Position numbers and translations under genes: made by a program. A stretch of 64,000 nucleotides of DNA, from the NCBI GenBank assembly GCA_012862575.1, contig BLSF01000018.1, positions 563,680-627,679 of the forward strand, in the 5' to 3' direction. The notes under the pieces are model-generated. The model saw nothing but the letters and a program-made list of their open reading frames with translations, made no database searches and was not told where the DNA came from. Below, piece by piece: positions 1 to 10,574 of this stretch. The stretch comes from Parietichytrium sp. I65-24A (Eukaryota; Sar; Bigyra; Thraustochytrida; Thraustochytriidae). How positions within the stretch are numbered: position 1 is the first letter of the stretch; each line of letters begins with the position of its first letter.

Positions 1-256
1 ACGCCCTCCCTCAAAGAAGGGAAAAGGATTGAAAAGTGTCCCTGCGTACTGAGTACCCCTGCTCTTTCAACGTCCCCTCACCTCCAGGTCTAGCGAATTC
101 TGAAGCTTGCGAAGAGATTTTCGATCTCTCAAGCTATTCCGTGGAAACAGAGTTGTGAAAAAGAGAAGAGAGGCGCAAGTGAAAAAAAAGTAAAAGGTGA
201 AAGGTGAAAAGTAAAAGGTGAAAGGTGAAAGAAAGGTGAAAAGCAGAGCAGGCAAG
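1..256. other. Purine-rich leader region upstream of the CUE-domain gene
   Basis: No gene seen. It carries one TACTGAGTAC palindromic word near 46-56. From about 180 to 245 there is an imperfect repeat of AAAGGTGAAA/AAAAGT units that runs straight into the start codon of the next gene, and is probably its 5' leader. Confidence 0.5.
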
Positions 257-939
257 ATGAGCGGCGCAGATGTGGACACGCTATGCGCCATGTTTGAGCA
301 GGTAGATAGAGCGGTCGTGGAGATCGTCCTGGAGAGCAACAACTTCAACATGGAGAGAGCGCTGGATCAGCTGCTGCAAATGTCCGCGGAACAGGAGAGC
401 GCGACGAAGGATGTTGGTCAGCAAGAGGAACTTCATCATCAACAAAAGCAGCAACAGGAGGAAGAGGAGAACGTGGAGCTGGACGCGGAAGAAGAGGGGA
501 CGTGGCGGTCGCGGATTCCCGCGGACTTTCTGAGGCTCCCAAAAGATGTCAAAGTGCGCCTTGAAGACGAGCTGCAGATTCAGCAGGACATGCAAGTGGC
601 TCAGATGCTTGCGAACGAGCACTTTAGGAGAGAATTAGCTCAGCACGAAGAGTTTAGACAGCACTTTGACAGCGGCAACTCCGAATCGCTCTCAGACTGG
701 ACGGCCGCTTTAATAATCTGAGTGAGGCTGCCAAGACAAAATTCAACGCACTTGCCACGAAATTTCGCCGCGGCGAGTACCAAGCGCTCGAGTCCAGTGA
801 CGCGGATTCTTACCTCAACGCCATGCTCCCGTCAAATGGGTCGAGCATGTCGCGAAATCGGAGAAGAGGCGATAATGTCTCAGAGGATGGCGTAGAGATG
901 GATAACTTCTCGGGCATGTCCCGCATGAAGATTCAATGA
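257..939 (+). CDS. CUE-domain protein, CUEDC1-like, apparently frameshifted
   Basis: An N-terminal CUE (ubiquitin-binding) domain is readable at residues 5-40, with the typical 'LCAMF' start and 'ALDQLLQM' end. A Q/E-rich linker follows, then a segment resembling the region after the CUE domain in CUEDC1 ('LEDELQIQQDMQVAQMLANE'). This frame stops at 719-721. The -1 frame is open from 670 to a TGA at 937-939 and encodes a plausible continuation ('SEAAKTKFNALATKF', basic and amphipathic, like the CUEDC1 C-terminal region). No consensus GT-AG intron joins the two frames, so either one base is missing around 698-710 or the gene is truncated or recoded. The start at 257 is the ATG directly before the CUE domain; an earlier in-frame ATG at 218 lies in the purine repeat. 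The specific CUEDC1 orthology is inference. Confidence 0.6.
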
Positions 940-1099
940 TGCCTAACAGGCTTCTTGTTTCAAGAAAGCACAGGCAGAAAGTATATATCATTTGTTTATT
1001 CTCCATGGAGAGAAACAGCTACGTTAATGCCAAGCAAGCTATAGCTTGATGATATCTCTATCACAGGGAAGAGCCATGTCAGAGTGTCTCAAGGATCAC

Positions 1100-1666
1100 C
1101 TATTGGGACAGCGCGTCCTCGATTGCGCTTTGTACGCGGTACGCTAGCGGGGATGTCAACATGCTGAAAAAGTTGACGAGGTGCCCTTCCTTGTCGATTA
1201 ATATTTTCCAAAAGTTCCACCTGGGAACTCCGGCCCAACCGAGACCTGCTTCTGATCGAGCAAATTTGTAAAAATCGTTGCTTCCAAGTTCCACCATCTC
1301 TGCCATGGGGAACGACACGGAGAACTTGGCCGAGCAAAACTCGGACAGCTCTTGAGACGACTTCGGCTCCTGGTTAAAGTCATTTGAAGGTACGCCGAGT
1401 ACCACCAGTCCTTTGGACTTATACTTTTGATACAGCTCTTCCAGCTCTCCCAACTGATAGGTGAACCCGCACTTGCTGGCCGTGTTAACGACCAAAACAA
1501 CTTTTCCCTTGAAATCATCCAAACGAATCTCCTCCTCCCCGCCCAACGCTTCAAATTTGATCCCCTTGACCGTCCCGCTGGACCTCTCTGGCACCCACTG
1601 CGTGAAGCCAAACGCAAAGGCAGCCACTGCCGCGGCAACCGCGACCACACTCCTTCCAAAACCCAT
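1100..1666 (-). CDS. Glutathione peroxidase family, signal-anchored
   Basis: 188 residues. A hydrophobic Ala/Val/Phe-rich stretch at residues 5-22 looks like a signal peptide or membrane anchor, suggesting secretory-pathway or organellar location. The enzyme reduces hydroperoxides with glutathione or thioredoxin. The peroxidatic residue is Cys (not selenocysteine) in 'NTASKCGFT'. The conserved Gln lies in 'FNQEP' and the Trp-Asn pair in 'WNFWK', so all four catalytic tetrad positions are present. A second Cys in 'SEFCSAKF' lies close to where the resolving Cys sits in thioredoxin-dependent homologues. Length is usual for the family. It is transcribed divergently from the golgin gene. Confidence 0.88.
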   Translation of the reverse strand: MGFGRSVVAVAAAVAAFAFGFTQWVPERSSGTVKGIKFEALGGEEEIRLDDFKGKVVLVVNTASKCGFTYQLGELEELYQKYKSKGLVVLGVPSNDFNQEPKSSQELSEFCSAKFSVSFPMAEMVELGSNDFYKFARSEAGLGWAGVPRWNFWKILIDKEGHLVNFFSMLTSPLAYRVQSAIEDALSQ

Positions 1667-2217
1667 CTCGACGCGTCTTTCTCCCTCCTATGCGCCTGCG
1701 CCCTGACAGCCCTGCTCTCCTGCGTGAATACGTTCTCTTGGAAGCACAATAAAGCAAGCACAGCACAGCACAAACGTATCCAATCCTCCGTCCACATACA
1801 CATGCAAACTATGCAAACCTTGAAGATGTTTGTTTTCAAGAAGGCACTGCAGCAGCCACCAAGGCTAACCACCACGTACACGTAAAGCATGTACTAGGCG
1901 ACCTATTCTGTCAGGCGACCAGACTTTGCAGTCTTTGCAGTCTTTGGAGACTTTGGAGTGCGAGAGAGTTTTGTCGCAGTCTTGCTGTCTTTGCTGTCTT
2001 TGCTGTCTCTGTTGACTTTGTTGACTTTGTCGTGTCTCGGGGTCTGTTTTGGTGGGGTCGGCATTGGCGGCGGTAGCGAGACGGCGGCTGTCTTGGGGTT
2101 ACTGGAAGCAGTTGAAGAGGAGACGAGAGAGTGTGTGGAGACGTCGGAGGAAGAAAGGACGCGTCTCGGCCCGCAGGGTTGCAAGTGAAGCTGGAAAGGC
2201 AGGCGCCAGACCTGAAA
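1667..2217. promoter_or_regulatory. Divergent spacer between GPx and golgin genes, with pyrimidine repeats
   Basis: The shared upstream region of two divergent genes, so it presumably holds both promoters; no defined element is recognisable. Between about 1920 and 2030 there is an imperfect tandem run of CTTTGCAGT / CTTTGCTGT / CTTTGTTGA 9-mers on the + strand. Confidence 0.4.
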
Positions 2218-5200
2218 ATGTTCTTTTTCTCGCAGCAGATCAAGAAGGTGGGCGACCTCTTGGGAGAGGCTGTGCAGGAGGTGGAGCTAGAAGACGACGG
2301 GGAAGGGGGGCTCACCTTCACTGACAGCGCCGGGAACCGTGGCGAGGTGGTGGATATGCTCAACGAGGAAGAGCCTTCCGAGAATGAAACCAATCCACAT
2401 GGCGAGCACGGCGAGGTGTGGCAGCAAGGGTACTACGGCGGCTCAAATTATTCCTACGATGACCGCCAGGACCATGAGCCGCAGATGGAGGAGCAACAGG
2501 CGTATCAGGGGTACCGACACGGCGAGCAGCAAAACTACGGGGCGCACCAGCACCAAGCCCATTTGCAGCAGCATGACCAGAGCTATCAGGGCTTCCAAGG
2601 CTATTCTGCCCAGCAGCCGCTGCAAAATCAATGGTATCAGGAGTCCTACGGACAAGGGTCGGAAGACCATTCGCACACAGCTCAGGACGGGGTTCAACCA
2701 GAGATTGATCACGAATTTCACAATCAAGAGTATACGCCGACGAAAGGCAACCAGAACGATGCCCTAGTGGGTATGGAATCAATAGATTTGGGCTCCCCGG
2801 GTGTAGCACAGCCGATGGAGAGCTCCTTTGCTTCTCTCTCGCTCGATAGTAGAATAAACGACGAGCATGAACAGACGGCGCCATCCCAAACCTTAAACAC
2901 AAACTCGCAGAGCCGCCTTCGCAACCAGCAGAATATTCTCGAGGGTGCCACGAGCTCTCCGGTAGTGCCCAAGACGGAAAAGCTAGAGCGCCATTCCTTC
3001 TTCCGCTCGTCCTTCACTTCGGCTCTGCAGAAAATGTCTGAGCTAAAGAGTTTGGCGTCGGCGTCCTCGGAAAGCTCTGCGGCAGAATTGGCGGCTAAAA
3101 TCAAAGAGGCGCAAGTGCAAGGTATGAATTCATGTGATCCAAGCTATTTGGATGACCTTGACCGCCAGGTCCTGGATTGCCTTCGCAATCCAAAATTGAA
3201 GTCGCTGTTGGCGCTTAGGGGAGTTGATCCAGCGGACTCGAACCAGCTGAGCCAAGTACTCCGAGAGGGATTACAAACCCAACCTTCGCAACTCTTAGAC
3301 CACATGGACCGCACAGTGAAAGGCATGTGGCGAACTCACCTGGCCAAGAAACGGGAGGAGGCAGAGCATCTCGCAAGCAGCGAAACAAGCCCCCGACAAA
3401 AAGACAACTCCACGTCTAGGTCAGACTATTTGGGATCGATGGTAGGACTCCAGCCGTTGTCGCAGGAGGATGCTGACCCACTTCTTGAGGTGATGGAAAG
3501 GGAAGAACGTGTAGCCGAAAGCGAAAAGGAGCTTGCTAGGCGATGGGAAGACTTGGAGGAAACGGAGAGGCAAATCAAAGATGACCAGGCAAAGTTGTTG
3601 CGTAGAGAATCGACTTTGACTGCGAATGAAAAGAAACACCAAATCGCTGAGGAGGCCTTGCGTAGCAAAACTGCTGATCTGGATCGCAGGGAAATGGAGC
3701 TGGTTGCTGCTGGAGAGAGGATCAAGTCCGAAAGAGTGCAGTGGGACGCCGAAAGAGCGGGCGCAAAGACGCTACAAGATGCGAAACTGGCGGAGGAGAA
3801 AATGGCCCAGGAGGAGGATAAGATAAAGATTCAGAGTCAAGTATCGGATCTCAGCAATCAATTGCGTCAAGCTGAAATCAGCGAGGCGAAGCTGAAAGAA
3901 CAGAATGAAACCTTACAAGGTGAAGTAGACAAATTGCGTAAGGAAGTCGAACGTAGTTGTGAGCGGCTCAAGGAGAACCTATCAGAGCTTGACAAACTTG
4001 GTCGTGCAGAGCGCGAGTGCGAGGTGCTTCGGAACCAAGTGTTGCAAGATGAATACCGTCGCGTACTTGAGCTAGCTGCGCTATCAGCAGTCGACGTGCT
4101 GAAGCGAGAGATGTCTGATGCTGGCTTGAAAGGCGAGCAGGACTCTGGAGAAGCGAGTGACAGCCAGCTTGACCGATTTGTGCACTCCATTTTGTACCCT
4201 GGTCAGCTGAACGACCCGAAACAACTCCGCTTGGTCATCATGCAGCAAGCAATGATTGGCGTACTGCAGCAGCGGTTGAATGCTGTGAGCAGCAGCATAC
4301 AGGAGGCGTCTAAAGAGCTGCATTCTAATGTTGTTGAGAAGCCTAGCGTCGACACGGAAGTTTTGCACGTGGACACAATTCCAGAAAGATGTATTGCAGA
4401 GCTGAAAAGGACATACGGAATAGAGATCGATGTCGGCGAGCCTTCTGGCAGCTTGGCGGAAGGTGAGCTTGATCTTTGGGAGGCGAAGTTTGAAGACACA
4501 ATTGCAAAGTACAAGAGCGAGCATTTAATGAATCAGTCTGAACATTATCAGCACTTGACTGAGATACTGGAAGGTGGGGAACCGGAAGGCGGCGAGAATG
4601 GAGTTGTACATGCTATTCAAAATGTTTCAAAGATGGTTCACTTGCAAGGGTTCATGAGCAAATGTGCATCCAATTTGGCTCAGCAGGGGCAAAGGAGCCA
4701 AGATTTGATGACGCAGCGTGATAGACTCGCAAGGCTCGCTATTGAAGCGAGTAAAGCCTATCTGAGTGTGACGCAACAGCCTGGAAACAACGATGATGTC
4801 TTGCGATCCCCAACGGAGGACAAAGGTGTGTGCACAGATGAGCAAGTTGGCTTTGCTGGTTTGGAACCAGCACAGCCCGTGGTGGCGACAAGCGAATGCG
4901 AAGTACAAACGGACTTGGACGCTAGCGAGTCGACGGTTGCGCCAAAATCTCCAGTTGCGTCGGCGACCACACAGACGACCATCACTGAAGAAAACTGGGC
5001 ACAGGCTTCTCCTGCGGCACCGACCGTTGCAGAAGACAGCACAGAGAAGGAGGAGCCTGCACCTAGCCAGGCTGGTGAAGAAACTCTCGAGCAGCCTTCC
5101 AGGGATGAGGCGCGTCAGCGCGATCTCGTTGACAAGCGTCTGGCTGCTTCGGTCGTCGTTACATGCATTGAGCGTAACTGTCGGCACGACTGTCTCGAAA

Positions 5201-5391
5201 TAGTTGCTCGGCTTCTCGATTTCGACGAGGAGGAGCAGAGGCGTGTGGGGCTCTTGCAGGATCACGGCAGCTTGTGGAGTTCTTTTCTTCCGGATTGGTC
5301 CCGGAGCCAAGTGCGAGCCCAAAGCCTCAACACAGATGGGAAAACCTTTTCAGACCTGTTTTCTGACTTTGTGCAAGACGAGATCAGATAG
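2218..5391 (+). CDS. GRAB-domain golgin (GMAP-210/Rud3-like)
   Basis: A 1057-residue Golgi tether candidate. The short N-terminal helix 'MFFFSQQIKKVGDLLGEAVQ' could be a membrane-sensing amphipathic segment. A Gln/His/Tyr-rich disordered region (about 60-190) and a Ser-rich linker follow. A long coiled coil spans about 400-640. Near residues 965-1015 is a GRAB (GRIP-related Arf-binding) signature, 'DLVDKRLAASVVVTCIE' followed by 'ARLLDFDEEEQRRVGLL'. GRAB domains bind Arf1-GTP and recruit golgins such as GMAP-210 and yeast Rud3 to cis-Golgi membranes. The start is the first ATG of the open frame; upstream in-frame codons lack ATG. Function is inferred from the GRAB motif; the rest is too divergent to align by eye. 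Confidence 0.72.
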   Translation: MFFFSQQIKKVGDLLGEAVQEVELEDDGEGGLTFTDSAGNRGEVVDMLNEEEPSENETNPHGEHGEVWQQGYYGGSNYSYDDRQDHEPQMEEQQAYQGYRHGEQQNYGAHQHQAHLQQHDQSYQGFQGYSAQQPLQNQWYQESYGQGSEDHSHTAQDGVQPEIDHEFHNQEYTPTKGNQNDALVGMESIDLGSPGVAQPMESSFASLSLDSRINDEHEQTAPSQTLNTNSQSRLRNQQNILEGATSSPVVPKTEKLERHSFFRSSFTSALQKMSELKSLASASSESSAAELAAKIKEAQVQGMNSCDPSYLDDLDRQVLDCLRNPKLKSLLALRGVDPADSNQLSQVLREGLQTQPSQLLDHMDRTVKGMWRTHLAKKREEAEHLASSETSPRQKDNSTSRSDYLGSMVGLQPLSQEDADPLLEVMEREERVAESEKELARRWEDLEETERQIKDDQAKLLRRESTLTANEKKHQIAEEALRSKTADLDRREMELVAAGERIKSERVQWDAERAGAKTLQDAKLAEEKMAQEEDKIKIQSQVSDLSNQLRQAEISEAKLKEQNETLQGEVDKLRKEVERSCERLKENLSELDKLGRAERECEVLRNQVLQDEYRRVLELAALSAVDVLKREMSDAGLKGEQDSGEASDSQLDRFVHSILYPGQLNDPKQLRLVIMQQAMIGVLQQRLNAVSSSIQEASKELHSNVVEKPSVDTEVLHVDTIPERCIAELKRTYGIEIDVGEPSGSLAEGELDLWEAKFEDTIAKYKSEHLMNQSEHYQHLTEILEGGEPEGGENGVVHAIQNVSKMVHLQGFMSKCASNLAQQGQRSQDLMTQRDRLARLAIEASKAYLSVTQQPGNNDDVLRSPTEDKGVCTDEQVGFAGLEPAQPVVATSECEVQTDLDASESTVAPKSPVASATTQTTITEENWAQASPAAPTVAEDSTEKEEPAPSQAGEETLEQPSRDEARQRDLVDKRLAASVVVTCIERNCRHDCLEIVARLLDFDEEEQRRVGLLQDHGSLWSSFLPDWSRSQVRAQSLNTDGKTFSDLFSDFVQDEIR

Positions 5392-8300
5392 GAAGACTTG
5401 CCGATCCTCGCATTCCTCTATTCTATTCTCTCCCACAATTCGTGGGAGCTTCTCAAATTACTAAATTCTGAATTCTAAGCCAATCCTTTTCCAAATATGA
5501 GACTTTGCCGTGTATGAGCGGATCCAAATCTCGCCTTGCGCCAGGCTCGAATAAGGTTTGCGAGGGTGCATGTGGCCCGACCTGCAGAGGCTTTTCGCCC
5601 ATGCGAGCGCCGACGCCTCCCTTCTTCCCCCCTTTCCCCCTTCTCCTCCTCCCTCATTCACGCCCAAGCTTTTCAGAATTCAGGACCACGGCTATCTTTT
5701 AGCAACAGCCAAGCAAGCGTGGCGTTCCATCACGTTTTTTCATCACGTTCGGGTCGTTCGGCTATGGCCTTTTGGGTCAAAAACCAACAGTGCGCTCCGC
5801 GCGTGAATGGGAAGGCCGAGGGCGGAGTGGGCGAAGAGGGGGCGCCAGGAGAACCACGAGAAGGGGGGGGAGAGGGACTCTAGACTTGGGATCTCAGAGA
5901 TACACAGTATCGGTACCATAATCGAAGGTCGTCTCAGAACACCTCCACACCGCCCGCCAAGCTTGCGCGAACATCATGCATGAGCCAAACCCATTGCTCG
6001 AATCACACTTTAGCAAGGCTTGTGCGGAACCCCCATGGCGATGCATTGACTGACTGCGACTCACCAGATCTCACCTCTAACCCCCACGCACGTGCCAGGC
6101 CACGTGCCCGATGCTATTTAGCTAGTGGAGATAGTGGAGGCTGGCCGTTGCACACTTCCGGGGATGAGATGTCTTCGTGCTGCACTGCCCCCATCTGCCC
6201 CCCATGGGTCTCGCGAGCGGCCTTGCGGAGTTGAGAGAATTAGGATGCTCATTTTCGTTAATTTGGCAAAATAACCAAAAAAGTGTTTCGCAGTCTGAAG
6301 GCGGTGCCAGATGGCTCTCCGTCGCGTGGGGGATGGACTGCGAGTCGAAGGAAATACAGATCCATGAATCTATGGATCCAAAAGGATCGTGAACTTGACT
6401 AGATGATCCATCGCCTGGGACGCGAGCGTCGGGTCGGCAGGGACGCGGACGCAACGCAACGCAACGCAACACAACCTATTTATTTTCACATTTCGCCTCT
6501 CACATTTCACATTTGTGGCTCGGCGCCTTTCGTAGACACATCTTGGCTTTTTCATTTGCTTCCTCACGATCCAACCCATCCAAGCACACAAGTTTTAAGG
6601 TCGTCAGAGTCGTCAGGACATGTCAGGAGCACAAAAGCCGAGAACGAGGACGACGATGAGGATGAGGACATGGAGAAGCCATAGCATTGGCAGCCGCTCT
6701 GTAGGAGAGATAGTCTCGACACAGGCAATCAACTTGGAAGAGAGCTTGTTTTGGAGCTCCTGTGATCGCCTCCGACTAGCTGCTTTTGCTACTCGCAGTC
6801 AGCTCGCGCTGCGGGCCACTTGTCGTTGCATCTTGCATTCCATTATTAAGTGAAGCCACGAAGTGACGGCGTAAACAAACCCTATCGGAAGGTGGGGTGC
6901 TTGCATTCTATTCTTTAGTTTGAAGGAAACTGATTTTGTATCAGTACAAATTCAAACTCAAACTCACAGCCAGCCTCAGTTGGGAAGTTTGAAGGATGGA
7001 TTGACTACTCACAGTCAGTTTCCTTAGCACAGAAAGAGGCGCTGCTCCGTGAACGAACGAACTTCAAAATCCAGCGTGACGAGACACTTTCCTCACCTCC
7101 TTGGATTCTGTGCAACAAGCTGACGGAATGAAATTTGCTTTCCTTCTTTCATTCATAAGTTGTTCTTTCTTTCTCGCGAACGAGTTGTAACAAAGCCCAA
7201 GTTCCTCAATGCCACCACCACTTCTCGACACTGATGGACATGTGGCCGCCAGTAAGGGTGGTTGCCAGGCACGTGGACTGCATTTTGCAGTGGAGAGTGG
7301 ACCATAGTACTGGTACCGGTAATGGTACTCAGTTCTCAGTTCTCAGTTCTCAGCAATCTCAGCAACCAGGCTGTGATTGCATTGTTGGCTTTCCAAGTTT
7401 AGCGCCGATTTTTATTTGAACTGTTTGTTATTATCATAAACGCAGGTACCGGTATGTGTCTTTGATGAGAGCTCAAGGCTTCAGAATAGAGTTCAGAATT
7501 GACTGTGAATTCAGAATTCAGAATTCACTGTGAGGTTGACGAAGATAATTCACCAAATCTCTGTTCGGCAGAAATAAAGGAAGAAGGAGGGTGAAGTGAG
7601 AAGGTACTAATACAGTACTCCCTGTCAGTACCTTTAATTCTGTGTCACTCTCTCTCTCTCTCTTCTCGCTCTCTCATCTCTCTCTTCGCAAATCTGAGCA
7701 CTGTTCTGTATCTAATCTGTAGCTGCCACTACTGCTCTCCAACTCCAACTCCCACACATCTCGAGTGTGCGACCGCTGCCAAGCGCTACTGTTTTCATGT
7801 AGGTATTGGTAGTGCAGGAAGTTAGATGTTCTGTTTCCTCAAGGAGCCCCATGATCCTTATTCGACAAATAGAGCTAGCCACTAGCAGCAGGAGACTTTA
7901 CGCGAGACGGAAACGGCGCAAGTCCCTTCGTTCGATGTCAATGTTCATGTCAATGTCAGAATAATAAATGCAAGATGAAATGATTGATTGACTCTGAAAA
8001 TTGATTGGTTGACTGGTTGGTTTGAATCATATTCGATAGATTGCCGAATTTCTCTCTTGGAGTCGATAGTTTTCATGGATGATGAACATTGAGAGAGACA
8101 AAACGGAGACAGAGTTCTTTGTGGATCGGCCGCTGATGGTTGAGTGTTTTAAGAGTTAGCAGTGCTGTGCTAAATGAGCTGAATTCTGAATGAGCTATTC
8201 TCAAATGCATGCGTGTCACACACTCGCTTGGAAATTTCAAGTTCACGTCCCACATCATCATCAATCTGTCGAACCAAGAAATCACTGACTACGCCTAGTC

Positions 8301-9188
8301 CCGTGGCACTCACGGCTAGTCATATGCGTAGGCCCCTGACGATTGTGAGGGCGCGTGGCAGTGGGAGGGAGCTACTATTCGCTAGCTACTCAACCTATGC
8401 GTGCTATGCGTACTCACCAGCCAGTCCTATCCAGCTAGCTGTCTGGATGGCTAGAACAGCCGGTAGACGGTGGCTAGCAACCAGTAGAAAACGAAAACCT
8501 TCGCACGAGTCGGAAATTTGCAAGGGATGCTTTCGGGAGCAGCGTGTGGCGTGAAAACGACTTTATTCACTCACCGCTCACGTGCCTCGCAGAGCCACAG
8601 CCACCCAACAAAGTCAAAAGTCAAAAGTTAAGAGTCAAACAAACTGAGCAAAGTCAGCCAACTCGTTGTTGGTGTGAGAGGGAGCGAGTAGTTTGGTGTG
8701 GAGGCGGCCAGTGCTCGCAGTACATAAGACGATAGAGAGCAAGGCAGCGAGAAGCGCGCGGCTCCTGTTGTCTGCTTCACTATTCCAGCGTTTCCGCTGT
8801 TTTGAACGGTGGCTTAAGTCCGAAGGAGGCAAAGACAAACCGAGGCTGTGAGCCTGAAGGTACAGACCTTGGCAAGAGTCAAAGGACCGCTACGCACGCC
8901 ACAGTTGTTGTCGAACGATATTTGGGCGTGGCTCGCGAGAGGCAGAACCAGGCTTGCGTGCACCCTTGAACCATTTACCCAGAAAGGAATCAAAGAAGGG
9001 CGCGGAACAGCTCTTTTTCCGAGTTTGCGTGTGGCAAGTCGCTCCGAAGCCTGATCCCAGTGGAAGCAAGGTGGAGGGCAGTGCTCCATTCGAGAGTGAG
9101 TCAGTCACTGCAAAGTGGCAAAGAGCACGCACCAATTCACAGGGCACGAGACAAGGTCCGCAGCATTTCAAAGAGGGTGTCCTCGGCG
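5392..9188. other. 3.8-kb spacer without recognisable genes
   Basis: No ORF here looks coding. Visible content: GAATTCTGAATTC-type words (about 5465, 7485-7530, 8180), TACCGGTAC words (about 5910, 7310, 7445), a CT microsatellite near 7650-7680, several CTAGCTAG words (7870, 8370-8470) and the TSD-flanked insertion at 6841-6899. The last 300 bases are probably the leader of the next gene. Confidence 0.5.
6841..6899. mobile_element. Tiny insertion element, copy A, with 9-bp target duplication
   Basis: A 59-bp insert bounded by perfect 9-bp direct repeats CTTGCATTC at 6832-6840 and 6900-6908. Bases 6847-6902 match 43680-43735 at 54 of 56 positions; the two mismatches are adjacent to one unchanged base pair only. 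There are no terminal inverted repeats and no ORF. Read on the minus strand, the 3' end differs between copies (TAATAATG here, TAG in copy B), like the variable tail of a retroposon. Mobile origin is inferred from the target duplications. Confidence 0.6.
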
Positions 9189-9884
9189 ATGATTCCCACT
9201 CCAGTCCCAAAACTCGAAAGAAGCATTGTGTCAACGAACGCGTCTGCAACCAAGGCACCATCATCCGTCATGGCGGTCGTTTACCCTGGACTTTGCAGGC
9301 CCGACCAGGGCACCAAAGAGCCCATCAAGCCCAACTTGTTGTACCCCAAGCAGATCAACACCGTGAAACTGGGCAGTGGAGAGCGCGTGAATGGCCGCCG
9401 GAGGTCCTTCTCGCACACCGTATTCCGCGCACAAGCGACGTGCAATGTGGAGGGGTTTCAGCATCCTTGCGTGGTCAAAGTGGACGCCGAGGAGAAGTTT
9501 CTCGAAGTGCTTATTCCCGGCCTTTCAAAGACAGTTTCGTGCACGCTGACACGCGACAACTTCACGCTGGACTTGTACCAGGGCCAGAGGCACGGTCTTC
9601 GAGTGTATCTGTTTGACGAGGAGGACAACATAACAGATTCTTTGAGCTTCGCTTTCAGCGACTCTTATTGTGTGACCAGGATGCTTTTCACGCTGTCTGT
9701 GCTCCGCTCAGACGTTAGCTTCCACGGGCTCTGTCATCTTGCAAGTGCCTGTGTGAGCGGCTCGTCCTCCTCTGCCTCGAGCATCTTCAGCTTTTGCCCG
9801 ACCTTTTTCAAGCTTCATGCCCGTGAGATCGGGTATTATTTCCCTCGCGCAGCGGTTCTCCTTTCCGCTGCCTTGCCGCTCTGA
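9189..9884 (+). CDS. Hypothetical protein with a possible PH-like fold
   Basis: 231 residues from the first ATG. No family recognised. The segment at about residues 80-180 alternates short hydrophobic and charged stretches as in a beta-barrel, then has 'LSFAFSDSYCVTRMLFTLSVL', where a final strand runs into an amphipathic helix. That arrangement resembles the end of a PH domain, but this is inference from pattern only. The C-terminal 60 residues are Ser/Cys/Phe-rich and less convincing; an unrecognised intron near 9710-9760 could replace them. Confidence 0.5.
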   Translation: MIPTPVPKLERSIVSTNASATKAPSSVMAVVYPGLCRPDQGTKEPIKPNLLYPKQINTVKLGSGERVNGRRRSFSHTVFRAQATCNVEGFQHPCVVKVDAEEKFLEVLIPGLSKTVSCTLTRDNFTLDLYQGQRHGLRVYLFDEEDNITDSLSFAFSDSYCVTRMLFTLSVLRSDVSFHGLCHLASACVSGSSSSASSIFSFCPTFFKLHAREIGYYFPRAAVLLSAALPL

Positions 9885-10574
9885 GCTGCGATCCATCGGT
9901 CCGAGTCGATCGAATTGCGATCGTGATCGTCTCCGAAAGTTCTGTGCCTGAACCTGCTTCCCTAGCCCCATTTTTTAACTGCGCTGCATTGCACCACTCC
10001 GCAAACCACTGTTCATTTTGTGTTCCTTCACTACCTTTTATAATTCCGCAATCTTTGTTTTAAAAGACTGATTGAAAATACAGCACCCACCTTCAAGACC
10101 TTTTTCGTTTCCCACTGCGCTCTTCTTCATCTCCATCATCTCGTCTCCACTTACATGTTAATCCTCCACTGCAGCAACGTCCTACTATTTCCTCTGTCAC
10201 CTCACACAGTCAATTAAAATAGAACTGTCAATTCAGGAGCCAAGTAACTAACTCTCCATACGATCCATCCATATAACCTCTTCATATTCGCATATCTCGA
10301 TAGCCACGAATACTCCATCGTGTGGTCCATCACTCCTCGCACCTCTCCGCGCACGTCCCCGCAGCACACACTCGCGCCCGCTGCGTAGCCTCTTGAGAGT
10401 CAATACTCGCGCGCGTCTGCAAACCCCCACGTCACACTCACAGCACACTGCACACTGTACACAGAGTGCAAAGTGCATAGTGTCAAGACGGACGGTCGGA
10501 GAAGCAGAGGACTGAGTATTGAGTGTTGAGTGTAGAGTGTAGAGTGTAAAGTGTTGAGTGCTGAGGAGGAGAAG
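9885..10574. other. Spacer and leader of the mL43 gene
   Basis: No gene supported. The last 60 bases before the mL43 start contain repeated GTGTAGAGTGTAGAGTGT / GAGTATTGAGTGTTGAG units, probably part of the 5' leader. Confidence 0.4.

Noticed and set aside
6832-6908. Reading the tiny element as an introner (intron-generating transposon)
   Set aside because: Neither orientation gives GT...AG ends at the duplicated targets, and both copies lie outside genes.
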